From NCBI GenBank assembly GCA_035079385.1, contig JAVHKY010000023.1, positions 7,787,501 to 7,851,500 on the forward strand: a DNA stretch of 64,000 nucleotides, given 5' to 3'. Source of the stretch: Aspidiotus rigidus. Lineage: Eukaryota > Arthropoda > Insecta > Hemiptera > Diaspididae. A model generated the notes under the pieces. That model was given only the letters and a program-made list of their open reading frames with translations, searched no databases and had not been told where the DNA came from. Shown piece by piece: positions 1-10,600 of this stretch (the stretch's first letter is position 1; every line of letters starts with the position of its first letter). Both the position numbers and the translations under genes were made by a program.

Positions 1-357
1 GGTAAGTTTACGCCTACTGTTACATCTTTTACAAATTAATCTACAGAAAGATGACTTTAACTTTTGTATGCCTGTCTAGTGAAAAAATTCAAGTTGTTGT
101 CTGTGCGCTTTTCATGAATAGAGGGAAACTTGTCAAAATATTTGTGCGCAGCCGCACATGTCATAACACGACCTAAAATTATACTCAGTAGGTATAACAC
201 GTGTTTTTGATCATCGATCTTGGCCAACAATATAAAAATTGAATCTCAGTAAGCTTCCCGGAATCCCATCAGACTATCCTGTATTTTTGTTTGTGTGTTT
301 GTAAGCTATACGTAGGAGCTATACCTACTTTTCCAATTTCCACTGGACTTTCTTTAG

Positions 358-548
358 CGCACAATCACGATACTTCTGTTCGACCCGATCTTAAAGTACG
401 AGCTTCTGAAATTAAAATGGAAATTATTGAAATTATGAAACAAGAAATTTACCCCAATTTCATCATGTGGGACAATTGTACGGTTGAACAGGGGATTTTT
501 GGAAATAAATTGCAGAGCAATTTGATGTCTATTAGAGGACGAAGATAG
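358..548 (+). CDS. Last exon of an unrecognised gene (5' part outside window)
   Basis: The window opens with G followed by the strong donor GTAAGT, so base 1 looks like the last base of an exon in phase 1. The next exon fits after the acceptor TTTAG at 353-357. Joining the G to CG restores an alanine codon, and the frame then stays open for 63 residues to a TAG at 546-548. The peptide starts AHNHDTSVRPDLKVRASEI and is charged, with a single cysteine and no membrane segment. I do not recognise the family. Frame continuity across the intron is the main support. An AATAAAA polyadenylation-like signal lies near 803. Confidence 0.5.
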
Positions 549-1025
549 TTGTCAAAGTGCCCTCGAGCGATTTGACTGTTCAATGAGCAAAATCTCAGCC
601 TAGAAACCTATCACTTTTATGGAATTTAGAAACCGTTTTTTTAGACGATGTAAATATTGTGAATCTTTAATTTATTCTTTTATATTTCGTGTGAACTCTG
701 ATCTCAGTCAAGGTGAAAAATGTTGAGACGTAATTCTTCGGCATTGACCGTTAAAAACCTCGAGAAATCACTGTAATGTACACAAACCGGTACTGAAAAT
801 AATTAATAAAATTTTTCAAGGTACCAGTTTGCGGAATTTTGCGTTCGCTTCGTTACAATTTAGTCTGGAGGAGAAAAAACTAGTCGTAATGTTCCCATAG
901 TCGATGTTGTGTCAAGGAAACCAAACTGAATAGTTCGTCTACAGTATAGTTTTCGTTTTGAGAAAATAAAAAATCTTCTTACCCTTGCAACTGACTGTTA
1001 AATCGTGCCTGGTTAGTGCCTGTAT
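549..1025. other. 3' flank of the first gene
   Basis: AT-rich non-coding DNA between the first terminal exon and the first Penelope-like element. I see an AATAAAA signal near 803 and no coding frame, tandem repeat or terminal inverted repeat. Confidence 0.5.
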
Positions 1026-1128
1026 AAAATGAAAATAATAATAAAAGGACTTGTCCAGACGAGTATATCATAAACACAATAATGAGCTTGAAAGCACTGT
1101 CGTCTTAAAAAATTTTTTACTTATACGA

Positions 1129-1170
1129 CGATCGACGTTTCGAACGTACACACGTTCTTCTTCAGGATCG
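1129..1170 (-). ncRNA. Inverted copy of the PLE-1 hammerhead-like motif
   Basis: Reverse complement of the 42-nt motif at 3079-3120, carried on the left inverted repeat. The core, the stem II palindrome and the GAAA are all preserved. Confidence 0.5.
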
Positions 1171-1216
1171 ATAAATACTAACATCGGATGAACGGAAAAC
1201 TGAGGTAAGACTACGG

Positions 1217-2992
1217 GTGGCAGGCTTACTCAGAAAATTGAATAAAACTAATTTTCGCAAAAAGAGGGAGGATAAGTTTATCGCCAAAAAGGATCTCAAT
1301 AACACGAAATCCTTTCTGAACGATAATCAAAATTTATTCATTCTCAAAGCAGACAAGGGCAATACCACGGTAATAATGGAAAAAGAGGAGTATGAGCAAA
1401 AGATACATCAACTGCTGGATGACCCAGCCACTTACAAATGTCTGGCTAACGATCCTACCTCCTCAATCCAGAGAGAGAACAACGCGTTAGTGAAGGAGTT
1501 ATTTGAGAAAAAGTTAATTGAGGCAGAGCTCAAGTCTTCTCTCACAACCTACACAGGGACTGCTCCGCGTTTTTACGGCTTGCCCAAGGTCCACAAAACA
1601 AATGTCCCGCTTCGGCCGGTTACATCGTTCATTGGAGCTCCTACCTACAATCTGTCGAAATTTCTTTCGAGAATCCTAGGATACATAGGTGACGACTCTA
1701 TCAACATCCGCAGCTCTGGCCATCTCATAGAGGAGTTGGGGAAAATTGATGTGCGAGAAGACGATATTATGGTTTCGTTTGACGCGGTTTCTTTATTCAC
1801 CAATATTCCGATTACCTTGGCGATCCAGACGGTTGATGAGAGATGGCAGGACATCCTCTCGTTCACCTCCATCAACAAAGAGATGTTTCTAAAAGCCTTG
1901 AAGTTTTGTTTAGAGAAGGGATATTGTTGCTATCAAGGCAAGTTCTACTCGCAAATCGAAGGTATGGCAATGGGCAACCCTTTATCGCCTATTGTTGCGG
2001 AGCTAGTTCTTGACAAATTATTTATGACGCTGAAAAATAGTTACAATTTTACTTGTTTATTTAAGTATGTCGACGATAGTTTGTTTATTTTGAATCCTGA
2101 CCTCCTTGACAGTGTTTTCGAATCGTTGAACAGTTTTCATGACCGTCTTTGTTTTACTTTAGAAAAAGAAAAGAGTAACGCGATCAATTTCCTGGATGTA
2201 ACTATCGTTAAGAATCAAGACCTTACTCTTAAATTTAAACACTACAAAAAACCGACATACACGGGTCGAATTATTAATTTTCATTCTAATCAGCCGTTTC
2301 ATTTTAAAGTTAATACCGCCAGAAACATTTTTAAGAATAGACTTAGTATTTCAGACCCTCAGTATCATGATGACCTTAAAGTAGAATTTAGTAATTTACT
2401 TAAATATAATAATTATCCGGACACTTTCATTAATTCTATTATATATTCTAACGTAACTAACCCCTCCCCCCTTTTGAATAACGTAAATACTGAAAGGAAA
2501 AAATTTTTTTCTATTCCTTTCATTGGTACCCCCAGTATTATGATAAAGAAGCTCCTTATGAGCCTTGACTCTAGATTTAACGTAACGTTCAGTACTATCA
2601 ACAGAAATAATCGATTTTTCACTAAAGTTAAAGATAAATTTGCCCAAGGAGAGTGCTCAGGCCTAGTCTATGATATTCCTTGTAGTAATTGTGATTCTCA
2701 TTATATTGGCGAAACGAGACAGTTGCTTCGTTGTAGAATAAGTCAACATAAAAGTGATGTAAAACTTAAACAAAAATGTACGGCCTTATGTGAGCACTCT
2801 CATGGTGAGGGACATCTTTTTGATTTTGAAAATGCGTCCATTTGTTGCTTCGAAAAGCATGATAGGAAAAGAAAAATTCGTGAAGCGATAGAAATTATGA
2901 AATGTAAGGACAGTATAAACTTTAAAACCGACAGCTACAGGATTAGTAACTTTTATTCGCCAGCGATTTACTCGTATAATAATCGTGAGTAA
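1217..2992 (+). CDS. PLE-1 reverse transcriptase with GIY-YIG endonuclease
   Basis: This 591-codon frame encodes the polymerase that copies the element RNA and the endonuclease that nicks the target. Visible motifs in order: ADKGNTTVIM near residue 50; PRFYGLPKVHK and LRPVTSF near 120; FDAVSLFTNIPI, with a catalytic Asp, near 190; MAMGNPLSPIVAEL near 255; KYVDDSLFIL, the catalytic YVDD box, near 285; and NFLDVTIV near 325. The C-terminal GIY-YIG domain has VYDIPCSNCDSHYIGET followed by an arginine and a histidine region. The CxxC inside it is the zinc-finger-like insertion typical of PLE endonucleases. The frame opens at a GTG and the first ATG is at 1375, so the N-terminus is probably truncated or non-canonical. 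No internal stop is present. Confidence 0.93.
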   Translation: MAGLLRKLNKTNFRKKREDKFIAKKDLNNTKSFLNDNQNLFILKADKGNTTVIMEKEEYEQKIHQLLDDPATYKCLANDPTSSIQRENNALVKELFEKKLIEAELKSSLTTYTGTAPRFYGLPKVHKTNVPLRPVTSFIGAPTYNLSKFLSRILGYIGDDSINIRSSGHLIEELGKIDVREDDIMVSFDAVSLFTNIPITLAIQTVDERWQDILSFTSINKEMFLKALKFCLEKGYCCYQGKFYSQIEGMAMGNPLSPIVAELVLDKLFMTLKNSYNFTCLFKYVDDSLFILNPDLLDSVFESLNSFHDRLCFTLEKEKSNAINFLDVTIVKNQDLTLKFKHYKKPTYTGRIINFHSNQPFHFKVNTARNIFKNRLSISDPQYHDDLKVEFSNLLKYNNYPDTFINSIIYSNVTNPSPLLNNVNTERKKFFSIPFIGTPSIMIKKLLMSLDSRFNVTFSTINRNNRFFTKVKDKFAQGECSGLVYDIPCSNCDSHYIGETRQLLRCRISQHKSDVKLKQKCTALCEHSHGEGHLFDFENASICCFEKHDRKRKIREAIEIMKCKDSINFKTDSYRISNFYSPAIYSYNNRE

Positions 2993-3078
2993 TCTACTTT
3001 CTTTCTTGTTCTTTCACGCTCCCTGTGCTGCTGCTCCGTTTTGTTCCTGTTAATAGCTTTACTCATTGTAGTATTTAT

Positions 3079-3120
3079 CGATCCTGAAGAAGAACGTGTG
3101 TACGTTCGAAACGTCGATCG
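3079..3120 (+). ncRNA. Hammerhead-ribozyme-like motif at the PLE-1 3' end
   Basis: CGATC (stem I, 3079-3083) precedes CTGAAGA, then one extra A. A 6-bp stem II follows (GAACGT, loop GTGT, ACGTTC), then GAAA, a one-pair stem III (C, G), TC, and GATCG, which closes stem I. This matches the type I hammerhead layout with a minimal stem III described for PLEs, apart from the extra base before stem II. An inverted copy lies at 1129-1170 on the minus strand. Self-cleavage is inferred, not shown. Confidence 0.55.
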
Positions 3121-3189
3121 TCGTATAAGTAAAAAATTTTTTAAGACGACAGTGCTTTCAAGCTCATTATTGTGTTTAAAATGAAAATG

Positions 3190-3460
3190 TTTTGGCCTAA
3201 CCAAATAGATAACGACTATGTTTTGTGTCTATCATAGTGTAGGTTCGTCTCTTGTATTGCTATCGGAATCTAGGATATTGTGTGTCATTGTCAAGCTAAC
3301 TAGCTCGTAGAGGCTCACTCACTCCGAACTTGGTCTAGTGTAAGTCTAGTATACTGTATGTGAAGCCGACCAGCTCTTAGGGACCAATATAAATCTAGTA
3401 TATTGTATGTTAAGATACTGAGCATGGTAGTAGGTATTTTTCACTCACGTGACATTGTTT
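3190..3460. repeat. Diffuse short repeats around GTCTAGTATACTGTATGT
   Basis: Imperfect units built on TAAGTCTAGTATACTGTATG followed by AGCTCTCAGGG-like text recur about every 60-100 bp here and again at 6900-7450. They look like a degraded tandem or dispersed repeat; no coding frame is present. Confidence 0.5.
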
Positions 3461-3699
3461 TTTTTTTTTTACGAGCACTAGAGCTGCACGAGGGCTATTG
3501 GCTCGGCGTTACAAAAGTTATGAAAGTAATATTATAAATAACACATAAGAAAGGGAGGTTTTAAGGAAGTTGGTAGAGTAAGGAAAAGTGAGGAAGGATA
3601 AGAGGATGGAATATAATGTCGAGTGTAACTGCTTCAGGTAATGGTGTGTAAAAGTTTACAATGTGTGTATGTGGAAGATTGTAGAGGTATAGTCGATGT

Positions 3700-5562
3700 A
3701 TGTGTTCAGATGTGAGCGTAAAAGTCAGTTTGTCTTAGGTAATGTAGGGTATTCGAAAATAATGATGTCCTGGTTGTTTTTGAGTGCTTGGGTGAGTGAA
3801 GAGGGGGTATCCGAAGAAGAGCGAAGGGGTAAAAGTCTGGGGCATGAAAAGAAGTGTTCCACTGTTAATTTGTCTTTTTGAAAGTGGGGACATGAGGGAG
3901 GGGTTAGGATGTAGGGACTGATGAGGTGGGTGTGAGTAATTTTTGTGTGACCAATTCTGAGACGAGAGAGAATTATACTTCTTCTCTTCTTGTGTTTTGA
4001 ATGGAGGATACCCAAGGAACCGGGTTTTTTTTGATACTGAGAAGTTTATTATTTGTTTGATTTTCCCAAAGAGTGTTCCATGATTGTGTGATGAGAGAAC
4101 GATAGTAATTTTTGTAATCTAGGGTTGGTAGGGGTGAATTATCAGTTATTTGACTGAGGGAGGTAGCTTGTTTAGCGGCTTGATCAACTGCGTCGTGGTC
4201 GGGGAAATTGGTGTGTCCAGGGATCCATATGAAGATAATTTGAGTGTTGATTGTTTCCAAAGTGTGTAGTGTGAGAAAGATGCGTTGGATTATAGGGTTA
4301 GAGTTGTATGCGTCTGTAAGGGAGTGGAGTGAAGAAAGTGAGTCAGTGAGAATAATGAATTTACCGTTTGGGGGTAGTTGAGAGAGGTGGGAAAGGTAGG
4401 AAAAAATGGCCATCAGTTCGGCTGTAAAAATAGAGGCTATATTTCGGATGCGATGAGAAGATATTTCCCCGTCGATGGAGTATGCGTAAGCTGCTTTAGT
4501 AGATGTTTTCGACCCATCGGTGAGGCAAAGTGAATGGTCAGGGTATTCTTGAAGTAGTTTGTTGATATGTTGGGTAAAACCAGGTTTGTCAGATTTTGGG
4601 ATTTCTGTGAGATCTAGGCGTATTCTAGGTTGAGGGAAGGTCCAAGGGGGGAAGGTTGTGTATATGGGTTCTAGGGGATGTGCTGTGAACGGTTTGTTGA
4701 TCAGGTGATTGAATTGAAGGCGAATATGTTTGGTGGAGGATTGGTTCTGATTGTAGTGAAAGATTCGGTTAAAGATTGGAAGTTGTGGGAATTGTGCTAC
4801 AGAGGATAAAAAGTTGGAGGTTAAGATCAGCCTTCGAAAGTGAAGGGGAGGATCTGGGGCTTCTGCACATAGGCTAAGTTTGGGGCTGGTGCGATATGCT
4901 CCCAGGGCAATCCTGAGAGTAGATGTCTGGATGGGGTCGAGTAAGGCAAGGACGGTTTTTTTCGCTGTGTTGTAGATCGGGGAACCATAATCTAATTTTG
5001 AGCGAATAAGACTTTTGTATAGAAGAAGGAGTAACTTTCTGTTGCAGCCTTTAGATGGATGAGATATGTATTTTATTATGTTTAGAGCGCGTGTGCATTT
5101 GGCTTTGAGGGTTTTAATGTGGGGGGCCCAGGTAAGTTTTTGGTCAAAATGTAAGCCGAGAAGTTTGCGTAGTTACGAGATGGGATTTGGAAGTTTTGTA
5201 GAATTAGAGGAGGTAAGGAGGGGATAGGATTTCTTTTTTTGAAAATAACTGAGTAGGTTTTCGAGGAAGAAAATCTGAATCCTCTTTTTGATGTCCATGT
5301 AGTGATTGAGTTAAGGGTATCCTGTAGGAGTCTGTGGGCTCTTTGCGGATTTGCTGAACGGATAGTGATGTTATAGTCATCAGCGAAAAGACGCTGGGTG
5401 AGGGGGGGTTGGTGATATCATTTATTGCTATTAGAAAAAGTAAGACACTGAAGACTTCTCCTTGAGGGACTCCATTTTGGACCGAAAGGGGAGGGGAGGT
5501 TATGTTATTGATTCTTACTAGAAGGGTTCTGTCGTTGAGAAAAGTTTGTAGGATGTTAGGGA
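3700..5562 (-). pseudogene. Non-LTR retrotransposon (LINE-A): RT 3' part, RNase H and zinc knuckle
   Basis: Read on the minus strand, this is the 3' half of a LINE ORF2. From 5562 downward come FLNDRTLLVRINN, VPQG and LLFLIAINDI; a FADD box then continues in the neighbouring frame, the shift falling in a C-run near 5400. Next come the RSKLDYGSPIYNTA connector (about 4990), an RNase H domain with TDGSK, TAELMAI, TDSLSSL and IWIPGHTNFPDHDAVDQAAK (about 4500-4180), and the C-terminal RIGHTKITH plus Cys/His knuckle (about 3960-3840). The RNase H places it in the I/R1-like group rather than plain Jockey. The 5' end is lost at the PLE-4 junction. At least one frameshift makes it inactive. Confidence 0.85.
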
Positions 5563-5694
5563 TCACGTAACATGAAAACCGTTAGAGTCACGAAATATAA
5601 ATATAATTCAAAGACCACAAAAGAATGTCAGAAAATTAATAAATTAATAACGGTTTTGAAGAGCGCGACTAGTTCAATGACGGCTTACTCATCC

Positions 5695-6700
5695 CCAGCT
5701 TCTCTATCTACCGCAAACCTACCTTCACCACTGTATCCATCAATAATCAATCTTTGCATCCCACGATCCACAAGCTGGCTGCTATAAAATCTGCTGTCCA
5801 TCGCCTACTCCAGCTACCACTGTCACCCGATGCATTTGAAGAAGAGACCAGAACCATCGAACAAATTGCAAAAATAAATTCCTTGCAGATAAATGTCCGT
5901 CTCCTGATAAAACGGACCAAACCACGGAACTCACTCAATGACTCGAGATCAAAACCTGAATTCCCGCAATTTTCGAGTTCCGCTATTGCATGCCCGCAAC
6001 CACAATCCAAGTCCCAAGCCCATACCAGTCCGCTTCCTGAGAATGGGATGGAAAAAAAGAAATGGATCCGCGTCCCTTACTTAGGCCACTCTTCGGAACT
6101 CCTAGCTCGTGAATTACGCCGGTATGGCTACAGGTCCGGGTTCTACCCCGTTACTAGGACCTTAAACCTATGTAATCTAAAAGATCCAATCCTTCCTCAC
6201 GATAAGTCAGGCATATATTCATTAAAATGTGCTTGTGGCTCCAAATATATGGGCCAGTCTGGCCGTACTTTCAAGAAGAGATTTGGTGAACATAGAAAAG
6301 ACTACAACCTCTTAATCACTCCTGAACTAAGAAGATCCCCACACTTCCAAAAGCCTCATCGGCTATGGCTAGGCACTGCCAAGAAAAAATTTATAATTAT
6401 GACGACGTTAAAACTACCATCCTACACCTCTGTCAGAAAGGAAATCACATGAACCGACTAGAAGAAATCTACATCCTAGAGGCTGCTCATCGCTCAAACC
6501 TTTCCGGATCCGGCATTCTCAATGATTTGACTACTGTATTTCTAAATCCCTTCATCCAATACAATCTGAAATATGACTTCTCAACTTATTTACACAGTTC
6601 AACTTTTAGTCATTACTCATCTTGCATGTATCTACCAGTTGTAATTTTTCTTTTTCTTTTTATCCTTCTATCAATTTCAATATTATGGAAATTCGCTTGA
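5695..6700 (+). pseudogene. PLE-4 C-terminal RT connector and GIY-YIG, frameshifted
   Basis: The frame is open upstream of the first ATG, with FSIYRKPTFTTVSINNQSLHP, the conserved PLE post-RT segment, starting about 5700. It continues through WIRVPYLGHSSELL and YRSGFYPVT to GIYSLKCACGSKYMGQSGRT, a GIY-YIG core with a shortened Cys region, and an EHRKDYN helix. Near 6360 the frame shifts, and the rest (HLCQKGNHMNRLEEIYILEA to NDLTTVFLNPFI) reads in the next frame. All RT catalytic motifs are absent. It is a dead 5'-truncated copy. Confidence 0.82.
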
Positions 6701-6735
6701 AGATGGTCCGAGTCGCAGACCGAAACTAGTGGTGC
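6694..6735 (+). ncRNA. Hammerhead-like motif, PLE-4 3' end
   Basis: CGC, then TTGAAGA (C3 of the hammerhead core replaced by T), an extra T, GGTC / nine-base loop / GACC, GAAAC, TAG, T, then GTG, which pairs with CGC by one wobble. The base at the expected cleavage position is G, which a hammerhead would not cleave. The layout matches PLE-1 but is probably inactive. Confidence 0.4.
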
Positions 6736-6836
6736 TCTTCAAAACCGTTATTAATTTATTAATTTTCTTCCATTCTTTTTGTGGTCTTTGAATTATATTT
6801 ATATTTCGTGACTCTAACGGTTTTCATGGTACGTGA

Positions 6837-7560
6837 GGGAAAAATACCTACTATTATTATGATTAATACAACTCGTACCCATGAAGAGGCAATTTTACTG
6901 AAGATACTGAGCCCCCAATCTTTGCCTAGTGTAAGTCTAGTATCCCGTAAATGAAGGTAACTAGTTCTAAGAGTATACTGTATGTTTAGCTGAATAACTC
7001 TCAGGGGATCACTGGCGGTTACTCTGCTCGTTCGCCCTGAATTTGGGTTCATTGTAAGTCTGATATAGTGCATGTAAGCTCACTAGCTCTCAGTGCTCAT
7101 TCGCTCCAATCTTGGTCTAGTATACTGTACATTGAGCCGATTAGTTCGCTCTCATTCTTTTAGTCTTATTAGCTCTCAGAGTATTAATTATGTATGCTAA
7201 TAGCTGACTGACTCTCATGCGCTCGCTCGTCCCGCTCGTTTATTACTGAGCCTTCTCATACTAGGCTTAATATAGCAGCCACGTTGGTATAAGCCTAGTA
7301 AATGAAGCTAAGCCTGCAGCCTAAATAGTGTAGGCCTAGTTCTCTAGCATAAGTCTAGAACATTGTATTGATTCGAGGTATGAGTGGATTGCTATATATT
7401 AGGCCTAGCATAATGAATTAGCTCGAATTTCAAGTTCAGGGGGATGTACTCGTAGATTTCTGAATCACCGACGGGGTAACGAGGGTGAAAGAGGCGGGGG
7501 CACTCGCAGAATTTAAAATTAGGGGTAGAGGTTCAGTAAAGATAAAAAACATGTCAAAAA
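6837..7560. repeat. Degraded TAAGTCTAGTATACTG-type repeats
   Basis: Same diffuse repeat as at 3190-3460, here over about 550 bp with many partial units (GCCTAGTATA, AGCTCTCAG, GCTCACTCGCTCC). At 7440-7490 there is a piece of the TACTCGCGAATTTCTGAATC-type module seen in the satellite block at 48.9-52 kb. No genes. Confidence 0.5.
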
Positions 7561-7674
7561 GAATTTAGTTGTCGAAATACGATATAATAATCAAACAATA
7601 ATTTGATATTCGATTTTAATTTTTTCCTTTATTTAGTAACATTGATAAGATTTTTCTGTCTCTCTTTCAGAATC

Positions 7675-10600
7675 ATGGAAGACTTGCCTGAGGATATACT
7701 AGAAGTCATTCCAGATGGTGAGATTCCCAAGTCTTGCGATTTGGTTGCTAGGGAGTTGCCAATAACGCACTATGTAAGTATAGTATTGTTGTTATCAAAT
7801 ATAATACATATGTAGGACTATTCTCTCCGAAAAAAGTACACATAGATATTTTTTGAAGGAATCTGTAGTCTCTAAGAGGGTCGTCTGTGAAGAGAAGTTG
7901 AGTGAGAGGGAAATAAAGGCAGTTAGTGATATCATCGTCGATGGCTGTTAAAAAGGGTCCCCTAAAAAAAAAGAAAGCATTACTGTACAGTGAGGGCACG
8001 CTTCGCTTTCGACGGCCTCCCTCTTCCTTTTCTGCCCCAATGGAATTCGTTTCGCTTCACTTGGAACAGAAACGTCCCGCCGCCGAGGGCATGTTTTGTC
8101 AAAAATGAGCGAGTACAGGTTAAGTACGTGATGTGCCACTTAACATAGTCGTCAAAGCACCTCCACTTTCCTTCTCGACGTTGGAATGCTGCAAGTAGTT
8201 TACTCATAATTTTTACGTCAATTTTTGAGGAAGTAGTGAAATATTGTACGCTGCTGCGCTGTCATTCTCCCCATTTACCTGGAGAATTGCCTCATTCTTT
8301 ACTGCCCACTGGTATGCTGCAGTCCACATAGGTAGATTAATGGAGCGAGTTTCAGCGAAGTGAATGCAGTTCACGGATGTGGGACTCCGACGTCTCGACC
8401 TTTCGCTACTCTTCTCTTACATGCTACTGTTGAATAAACTGTTCTATTAAAGCACTTTTCTACCGCACATGAAAAAGGTTAGGTTACTTGAAATTATCGT
8501 TTCCGTTTAGACAAATTTATGGAATGCAGCCTCACTGTGACAAAGTATAATTTTTGTGTTCAAATATCATAATTTACCGCTTACATGTAATTTCGGGATA
8601 TCAATTTTAAAATTGGTGATTTCAACTTTTTTTTGGAGCCTTACAATTTTGCCCAAACATACTTTTTATTTTGTACAATTTTTTACTTCCCATTAAAAAG
8701 AGGTGTACAATGAAAATTTTCCCGTGGGTGCCACCGTTTTAACAGGGAAAAACGTCCACCGTCCGCCGGCCGGCCGGTAAAGCTCAGAGCTCGAAAATTT
8801 TCCAAGTCCCCCTCCTATCATATATAGCTGAGGGCCTGTGACGTCACAGTTTGATGACGTCATAGGTCAGCCTTGTAACATCACAATATAACGACGTCAT
8901 AGATCAGTTTTTCTTAAGTTCCTGTCCTATTTTATATAGCTCAAAGTCTGGGCCTGTGACGTCATAATTTGATGACGTCATAGGTCAACGTTGTGACGTC
9001 ACAATTTACATTTTCCCGTTCCCGCGTACCTCACAAAACAGGTTGCGATCACCCCTCGTTTAACTCCGTTAAAGAGCCCGTGAGATTTTCGACTGGAAAG
9101 GGGGGGGGGTGAGAGTGATATTTTGGATTTGTAGTAATAATGTTCTATTGTTGAGGAAACTTTGTGAGGTAGAAGGGAGGGTCACTTGAGGATCGTATTC
9201 ATAAAGTTTTTCGAAAAATAATAGAGTAAAGAGATGATTTAGTCAGTGATAGGTTCATTTATTTCGGATTGGAGGTCAGAAAGGGCTTGACTAGTGCTGC
9301 GTCCCTTTCTGAGGCCATGTAGGAAAGGAGAGAAAAGATTGTTTGATTCTGAGAACCAGAGGAGTATGTTGTTGAAGACTTTTTGGAATAGTTTACCGCA
9401 AGTACACTGGATAAGGCAAGGAGGGGTTTTGAGTTGGGTTTCAAGATGAGGAGGATGATTTCTGTTTTCCATGAGAGAGGGTAAGATGGATTTGTAGGAT
9501 ACGGGAAGTTGAACAGGGCGAGGAGGTAGGCGAATGAATTTTGCGTGAAGGTTCTTGAGCATGGCTGCGTGGGTGTTATCCAAGCCGGGGGAAATATTTT
9601 TCAGGTTTTTCATGGTGGATTCGAGCTCTTTAGTTCTTCTTCGAGTATGAAAAGATTGTATTAATTCTAGATTTCGTTAACTTATTCTGGGGAGATTGTG
9701 TGAGAAGAGATATTTTGATCTATTTCACGATGTTGAAGAATTTTAGAATTTTCATGAAGGACGATAATGGTAGCTCTTATAATTTCATTATGACCAATCT
9801 TGTATTTTTGTAGAGCAATACATCACTAAATATTCCATTTGTTTTCAGACTTACGGTTTTATGACTACGTGCCACTATCGGCATAAAACAAGCCCCGATT
9901 ATGACGTCACATTTTATAGATTGCGCGACAGGCCAGAGAGTGGAATCTTCGCTATTGTATTAAAAACTGTGAGTACACTTTTGAAATATTTTTTCATAGA
10001 AAAATAATAATAAATAAAAGGACATTATTTGCTATGATCCTTCTCTCGTTATTCAAAGATAGAATTATTTTCACATTTTTAAAATCGTAGGCGATAAAAA
10101 TTTATTGAGATTAAATGAATTCTCATTTTTGCAGGGTAATAAAACTTTTGGTCTACTTCTGTACGCATGCGAAGGCTACGAAGATTTGTTGGAGTATGCC
10201 CTGCTCAATACTTCGAGAATAAATTGGAATAAACGACCGCTTCTTCAGGGAATCCTACCGCGACATTATTCCTTGATTCAGAAAGTTGCAAGAAGAAAAA
10301 ATCTCGTAGCAGAATTGTACGTCGAATCGACCATTCAAATTCTTCCAATCAAACAGGCCTTAAATTACGAAACCGAGTAAGAAACCTTGAAATAGCAAAT
10401 CACCTGTATTTGTGACCTCCCAACGGACTAGGGCCCTTAGGGTTAAAACATGACTGTTAGTTTCTTCTTTATTTTGATCTCATTGCCTGCTGCATATATC
10501 TGGTCAACATCATACCTACTTAACATTAATATTTGTTGATAATTCGTTTGTTATTTGTTAATTAAATGCAAAAAAAGTGGTATTTTTTCGTTAACCGGCT

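Larger units (their letters stand above)
1037..3177 (+). mobile_element. Penelope-like element PLE-1 with inverted terminal repeats
   Basis: An RT plus GIY-YIG retroelement. About 105 bp at the left (1071-1175) is the reverse complement of the 3' end (3072-3177). The 11-bp duplication AAAATGAAAAT at 1026-1036 and 3178-3188 looks like the target-site duplication. Between the left duplication and the inverted repeat lie 34 unique bases (1037-1070). Such one-sided extensions and inverted pseudo-LTR-like ends are known for PLEs. The open RT-endonuclease frame and near-identical ends suggest a fairly young copy, but the reading frame has lost its normal start. Confidence 0.88.
5563..6836 (+). mobile_element. 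Penelope-like element PLE-4, 5'-truncated, with ~95-bp inverted ends
   Basis: The left end, from TCACGTAACATGAAAACC at 5564, is the reverse complement of the right end, which finishes with GGTTTTCATGGTACGTGA at 6836. The match runs about 95 bp to roughly 5658 and 6742. Between them is a C-terminal PLE frame (connector and GIY-YIG). It abuts LINE-A at 5562, so it probably inserted into that LINE, but I found no convincing target-site duplication and the LINE does not resume cleanly beyond 6836. Confidence 0.8.

Noticed and set aside
6759..7073. 104-codon minus-strand ORF considered as the continuation of LINE-A upstream of PLE-4
   Set aside because: It does not match the RT segment expected before FLNDRTLL, and half of it is the PLE terminal repeat read backwards.
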